The notes under the pieces are model-generated. The model did not search any database and had not been told where the DNA came from. It saw nothing but the letters and a program-made list of their open reading frames with translations. Source: UBA1162 sp049513695 (GTDB lineage Bacteria > Chloroflexota > Dehalococcoidia > GIF9 > UBA5629). Taken from it: a stretch of DNA of 19,492 bases. Position 1 is the first letter of the stretch. Each line of letters starts with the position of its first letter. The stretch lies in contig JBEKVW010000040.1 in the NCBI GenBank assembly GCA_049513695.1, positions 1 through 19,492 of the forward strand. Direction: 5' to 3'. Position numbers and translations under genes: made by a program. Positions 15,950 to 19,492 of this stretch are shown piece after piece.

Positions 15950-17015
15950 ACAGCATATCGTTGCTTTGCCGGCAGGCGAACATGGCGGCCTTAACTCCGC
16001 CGGGTTGACCGGATCGGGGAAAAATTCCGGCGATGTACTTGATTTCAGCACGTGCTGCAACCCCTATGGTCCACCAAAGCAACTACGACGAGCCATCCGG
16101 GAAATCAACTCGTCTCTCTACCCTGACCCCGATTCAACCAAACTGGTGCGTGCTCTTGCCAAAAAAATGGGCATTAATCAGGATAACCTCATAGCGGGCA
16201 GCGGCTCCACTGAAATCATACGGCTGGCGGCAGCGGCTTATTTGGGTCCTGGAGACAGCGTGGTAATGCCGGCTCCCACGTACGGCGAATATGAGCTTGC
16301 CTGCCGTATTGTGAACTCCCACGTAATCAAGTTTATCCTGAATGAAAAAGACGGTTTTAAACTAAACGCCGCAGAATTTGCAGCTTTCGCAAAATATCAC
16401 AAACCGGCTGGGATTTTCCTGTGTAATCCCAATAATCCCACGGGCCAGTATCTCAGCTATGACCACGTTTATATGATTATTCAGGATTTCCCCGATTCGC
16501 TGGTCGTCCTGGATGAAGCTTATATTGCGTTTACCGGCAGCGCCTGGGATTCACTGAAATTATTGAAATCGCCCAATTTGCTGATAGTGCGCTCGATGAC
16601 CAAAGATTTTGCGTTGGCAGGGCTGCGGCTGGGCTACGGTATTGCACAGAAAAGTATCATCGATGCGCTCAAAAAAGTGCGGCCTCCCTGGAACGTTAAT
16701 TCGCCAGCCCAGCAGGCCGGCCTGATGGCCTTGAGTTGCGATGATTACATTCTGAGTTGCTGCGAGCGGATTAACAGGTGCAAGCTTTATCTTTCAGGCG
16801 AGCTGATCAAGTTGGGATTGAAGGTAATTCCCTCGCAGACCAATTTCTTTATATTTAAGACGGGGGACGCGGCCGGATTTAAAAGCCGCCTGCTGGAAAG
16901 AGGCTTCATGGTCCGCGATTGCACATCGTTTGGCCTGCCCGGATATATCAGGGTCTCCCCCCGCAGCATGCCGGATTGCCGCAAGTTGATCGCTGCCATA
17001 CGGGAGGTCTGCTGA
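15936..17015 (+). CDS. cobD: Threonine-phosphate decarboxylase, PLP-dependent
   Basis: The 359-residue protein is a fold-type I aminotransferase-like enzyme. It carries NPNNPTG at 164-170, DEAY at 193-196, the PLP lysine K223 in SMTKDFALAGLRLGYG, and a C-terminal RVSPR phosphate-binding arginine. The N-terminal HGGL...LDFSTCCNPYGPP is typical of CobD, which decarboxylates L-threonine phosphate to aminopropanol phosphate for CbiB. Histidinol-phosphate aminotransferase is the close homologue, but the operon and the N-terminus favour CobD. The ATG lies inside the end of cbiB and is preceded by GGAGGTG, so translation is probably coupled but independently initiated. Confidence 0.9.
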   Translation: MLHAKQHIVALPAGEHGGLNSAGLTGSGKNSGDVLDFSTCCNPYGPPKQLRRAIREINSSLYPDPDSTKLVRALAKKMGINQDNLIAGSGSTEIIRLAAAAYLGPGDSVVMPAPTYGEYELACRIVNSHVIKFILNEKDGFKLNAAEFAAFAKYHKPAGIFLCNPNNPTGQYLSYDHVYMIIQDFPDSLVVLDEAYIAFTGSAWDSLKLLKSPNLLIVRSMTKDFALAGLRLGYGIAQKSIIDALKKVRPPWNVNSPAQQAGLMALSCDDYILSCCERINRCKLYLSGELIKLGLKVIPSQTNFFIFKTGDAAGFKSRLLERGFMVRDCTSFGLPGYIRVSPRSMPDCRKLIAAIREVC

Positions 17016-17019
17016 GGAT

Positions 17020-18534
17020 ATGAAGGCCAGGACCATAATGATCCAGGGTACGGCCTCTTCGGTGGGCAAGAGCATCTTTGTTACAGCGCTATGCCGCGTG
17101 TTCAAACAGGACGGCTATAAAGTCGCACCCTTCAAGGCGCAGAACATGGCGCTGAACTCTTTTGTGACACCGCAGGGAGGAGAAATAGGCAGGTCGCAGG
17201 CCATCCAGGCCGAAGCCGCCGGCATCGATCCCAGCGTTCACATGAACCCTGTGCTACTCAAGCCCCAGGCCGATGCCACATCGCAACTAGTCGTCCTCGG
17301 CCAGGCCGTGAAGGTTTTCGATGCAGCGGACTATTACCGGCACAGCTTCGACCTGCTGCCGGCCGTAGAAAAATCCCTTAACAGGCTTTGTACGGAATAC
17401 GAAATCGTTGTCATCGAAGGAGCAGGAAGCCCTGCAGAGATCAATTTGATGGACAGGGATATCGCCAATATGCGAATCGCCAGAATGGCGGGGGCTCCCG
17501 TTATCCTGGTGGGCGATATCGATCGGGGCGGAGTTTTCGCCTCGATAGCCGGGACGATGCAACTGCTTCCGCCCCGACAGCGCCGGCTGATTAAGGGGTT
17601 CGCTGTCAACAAATTTCGCGGCGATATCTCCCTGCTCAAGCCTGGGCTGGATTTCCTTGAAAAACGCTACTCCCGGCCGGTCCTGGGGGTTATACCCTAC
17701 ATCAGGGATATGGAGATTGCACAGGAGGATTCCGTCTACCTTGACGAGCGCATCGGTGCGAAAAATAGCGGCAGGCCCTATATCTGCATCATACGTTTAC
17801 CCCACATAGCGAACTATGATGACTTCGATCCGCTGGAAACTTTATGTAATGTCAGGTATGTATCCAATCCATATGAGCTGGGCCAGCCGGATTTGATCAT
17901 ACTTCCAGGCACGAAGGCCACCATTAATGATCTCCTACACTTGGATAACAGCCGGATGAGTGGGGAAATCCGGCATATGGCACAAGCCGGGGTCCCCATC
18001 GTGGGCATCTGCGGTGGCTATCAGATGCTGGGAAATAAAATTATCGATCCTCAACATATCGAATCGGACACCATGGAAACACATGGCCTGGGATTGCTGG
18101 ATATGGAGACGGTTTTCGAGGTGGATAAGATAACTACCCAGGTAAAAGCCGGCGTTACGGGGAGCGCAGGCCTACTGGCCGGTATGGACTCAGTGCGAGT
18201 CAGTGCCTATGAGATACATATGGGCCGGACTAAATCCCTATCCGGACAGCCCGCCTTCATGGTTACTCAATCTGTTATCTCCGATAAGCCTTACGCCGAA
18301 GGGGGCCTGAATAAAACGGGCACTATCTTCGGCAGCTACATGCACGGGCTTTTCGATAATCGCGATTTTACCTATATACTGCTGGATAATTTATGCCACC
18401 TGCGTGGTATTCCGCCGGTCAAAAAACACTGGCCGGACCGGGAAAAGGCTTACGACGACCTGGCCTCGGTATTCAGGGAAAACCTGGATGTGAAGGGCTT
18501 ATATAAAATTATTGAGGGAGGAGCGAATGGCTGA
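17020..18534 (+). CDS. cobQ: Cobyric acid synthase
   Basis: The 504-residue protein has an N-terminal ATP-binding P-loop-like domain (GTASSVGKS at 10-18, then FKAQNMALNSFV) and a C-terminal glutamine amidotransferase domain. The nucleophile is C331 in GICGGYQMLG, and a histidine at 442 sits in YMHGLF. It amidates the b, d, e and g side chains of adenosylcobyrinic a,c-diamide with glutamine-derived ammonia, giving cobyric acid. The length is normal for CobQ/CbiP. It starts four bases after cobD stops, and its end overlaps the cobA start by eight bases. Its presence implies that the cell can use corrinoids less amidated than cobinamide, or that CbiA is encoded elsewhere. Confidence 0.95.
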   Translation: MKARTIMIQGTASSVGKSIFVTALCRVFKQDGYKVAPFKAQNMALNSFVTPQGGEIGRSQAIQAEAAGIDPSVHMNPVLLKPQADATSQLVVLGQAVKVFDAADYYRHSFDLLPAVEKSLNRLCTEYEIVVIEGAGSPAEINLMDRDIANMRIARMAGAPVILVGDIDRGGVFASIAGTMQLLPPRQRRLIKGFAVNKFRGDISLLKPGLDFLEKRYSRPVLGVIPYIRDMEIAQEDSVYLDERIGAKNSGRPYICIIRLPHIANYDDFDPLETLCNVRYVSNPYELGQPDLIILPGTKATINDLLHLDNSRMSGEIRHMAQAGVPIVGICGGYQMLGNKIIDPQHIESDTMETHGLGLLDMETVFEVDKITTQVKAGVTGSAGLLAGMDSVRVSAYEIHMGRTKSLSGQPAFMVTQSVISDKPYAEGGLNKTGTIFGSYMHGLFDNRDFTYILLDNLCHLRGIPPVKKHWPDREKAYDDLASVFRENLDVKGLYKIIEGGANG

Positions 18535-19051
18535 GAATGATTTTCACGGGATGATTCAAATCTATACGGGTGACGGCAAAGGCAAGACAACAGCTGCACT
18601 TGGCCTGGCGACCAGGGCTGCAGGCCATGGCATGAAGGTTATTTTTATTCAGTTTATGAAAGGTGAGGAGGGCGGCGAGCATTTTTTCTCAAGGGATTTC
18701 AAGCCTTTCCAGATAGTGCAGTTCGGCAAAGGGGACCTTTTCCGGAAATCCGATGCCGAGTTGGCCGCGGAATCCAAACAGGCCTACGAATTTGCGGAGA
18801 ACGCTCTGGTGGGGGGCAAATATGATGTGGTCATCCTGGATGAGATATTTATTTCGCACTGGCGCGGCCTGGTAAGCTTGCAACAAATAATGGACCTGAT
18901 AGAGAAGAAACCGGCCGGCGTGGAGCTGGTAATGACCGGCCGCAAAGCCCCCCCGGAAATAGTAAAACTTGCCGACCTGGTGACCGAGATGCTCATGATA
19001 AAACACCCCTTCACAAAGGGCGTAGATCAACGCAAAGGCATCGAATACTGA
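18527..19051 (+). CDS. cobA: Cob(I)yrinic acid a,c-diamide adenosyltransferase
   Basis: The 174-residue protein is a CobA/CobO/BtuR-family P-loop enzyme with GDGKGKTT at 15-22 and the family segment ALGLATRAAGHGMKVIFIQF. It transfers the adenosyl group of ATP to cob(I)alamin or its precursors. The start at 18527 is chosen because GGGAGGAG lies directly upstream; the in-frame TTG at 18512 has no ribosome site and would overlap cobQ further. The gene overlaps the cobQ stop by eight bases. The C-terminus keeps the KHPFTKGVDQRKGIEY element expected in full-length members. CobO (de novo) and BtuR (salvage) forms cannot be told apart by sequence alone. Confidence 0.92.
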   Translation: MAENDFHGMIQIYTGDGKGKTTAALGLATRAAGHGMKVIFIQFMKGEEGGEHFFSRDFKPFQIVQFGKGDLFRKSDAELAAESKQAYEFAENALVGGKYDVVILDEIFISHWRGLVSLQQIMDLIEKKPAGVELVMTGRKAPPEIVKLADLVTEMLMIKHPFTKGVDQRKGIEY

Positions 19052-19063
19052 AGGATGGAATAT

Positions 19064-19492
19064 ATGTCCGCATTTGAACAAATTGTAAAAGGGGTTAAAC
19101 CGCTGGACGCAGCCGCCATGGCGGCTGCCAGAGAACGGCAGGACCAGTTGACGAAGCCGCGCGGCAGCCTGGGTGTGCTAGAGAAACTGGCGGTGCAAAT
19201 CGCCGGGATTACCGGTAACCCTTTGCCCCGCATAAGCGACCCTGTTATTCTCACCATGGCGGCCGACCATGGCGTGGTCTCCGAAGGTGTCAGCCTGTAT
19301 CCGCAGGAAGTGACACGGCAGATGGTGTTTAATTTCTTAAACGGGGGAGCCGCCATAAATGTACTGGCCCGCATGGTCAATGCCCGGGTTGTGATCGTCG
19401 ATATGGGTGTAAAAGGCGGATTCCCGCCTGCAGACGGCATATTGTGCAAGATGATCGATTTCGGCACGCAAAATATGTGCGAGGGCCCAGCC
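19064..19492 (+). CDS. cobT: Nicotinate-nucleotide-dimethylbenzimidazole phosphoribosyltransferase, N-terminal part
   Basis: The frame begins at ATG 19064 with an AAGGA site eight bases upstream, and it remains open to the right edge. The 143 visible codons carry the CobT signatures TKPRGSLGVLEKLA at 30-43, MAADHGV at 65-71 and NGGAAINVLAR at 93-103. CobT moves phosphoribose from nicotinate mononucleotide to a lower-ligand base such as dimethylbenzimidazole, giving the alpha-ribazole phosphate used to complete the cofactor. The catalytic glutamate lies beyond the window. The ATG at 19055 is in frame but too close to its ribosome site. The gene lies 12 bases after cobA and is probably the last visible member of the riboswitch-controlled operon. 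Confidence 0.94.
   Translation, partial: MSAFEQIVKGVKPLDAAAMAAARERQDQLTKPRGSLGVLEKLAVQIAGITGNPLPRISDPVILTMAADHGVVSEGVSLYPQEVTRQMVFNFLNGGAAINVLARMVNARVVIVDMGVKGGFPPADGILCKMIDFGTQNMCEGPA

Noticed and set aside
18512..18526. TTG start for cobA, five codons earlier
   Set aside because: The strong GGGAGGAG site lies between the TTG and the ATG at 18527 and serves the ATG.
1..19492. CRISPR arrays, tRNA or rRNA genes, insertion sequences and prophage genes
   Set aside because: I looked for regularly spaced repeats, tRNA-like cloverleaf cores, transposase-like proteins and terminal repeats and saw none; no model-based search was possible.

Overview
The window looks like part of a bacterial chromosome, most likely from a Dehalococcoidia-like member of the Chloroflexota. 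That placement is an inference, made without a database search. It rests on three things: a compact corrinoid uptake and salvage operon (btuFCD-cbiB-cobD-cobQ-cobA-cobT), an STT3-type oligosaccharyltransferase that is rare in bacteria outside a few lineages, and a long-form RmlA. A cobalamin riboswitch with an intrinsic terminator, TATAAT-type promoters and Shine-Dalgarno sites argue for Bacteria rather than Archaea.

Left part (1-7817, all minus strand): a surface-glycan locus. In transcription order it runs rfbA, an rfbC-like epimerase, rfbB, rfbD, a zinc-finger sugar C-methyltransferase, a Wzx-like flippase, a putative sugar O-methyltransferase, and the first 28 codons of a probable family 2 glycosyltransferase that runs off the left edge. 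The first five genes are tightly packed. A 162-bp gap rich in inverted repeats separates the flippase from the O-methyltransferase. Together the genes can make dTDP-6-deoxy sugars, probably methylated, and move a lipid-linked glycan across the membrane.

Middle (7818-11849): a 345-bp divergent intergenic region, then a nucleotide-sugar dehydrogenase (UDP-ManNAc/UDP-glucose dehydrogenase family) on the plus strand. A 781-codon STT3-family oligosaccharyltransferase faces it on the minus strand. The flippase and STT3 suggest that the glycan is attached to asparagine on surface proteins.

Right part (11850-19492): divergent promoters at 11872-11951, then a cobalamin riboswitch (11974-12069) with a downstream terminator (12126-12154). 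An eight-gene plus-strand operon follows: btuF, btuC, btuD, cbiB, cobD, cobQ, cobA and a truncated cobT. Neighbours overlap or lie within about 31 bp of each other. The products import corrinoids, adenosylate them, amidate cobyric acid, make and attach the aminopropanol-phosphate arm, and activate the lower-ligand base. No corrin-ring synthesis genes are present in the window.

I saw no tRNA, rRNA, CRISPR array, transposase or prophage gene. The individual families are all known. The less ordinary points are the bacterial STT3 beside a methylated-deoxysugar locus, the dyad-rich promoter of stt3, and the riboswitch leader.
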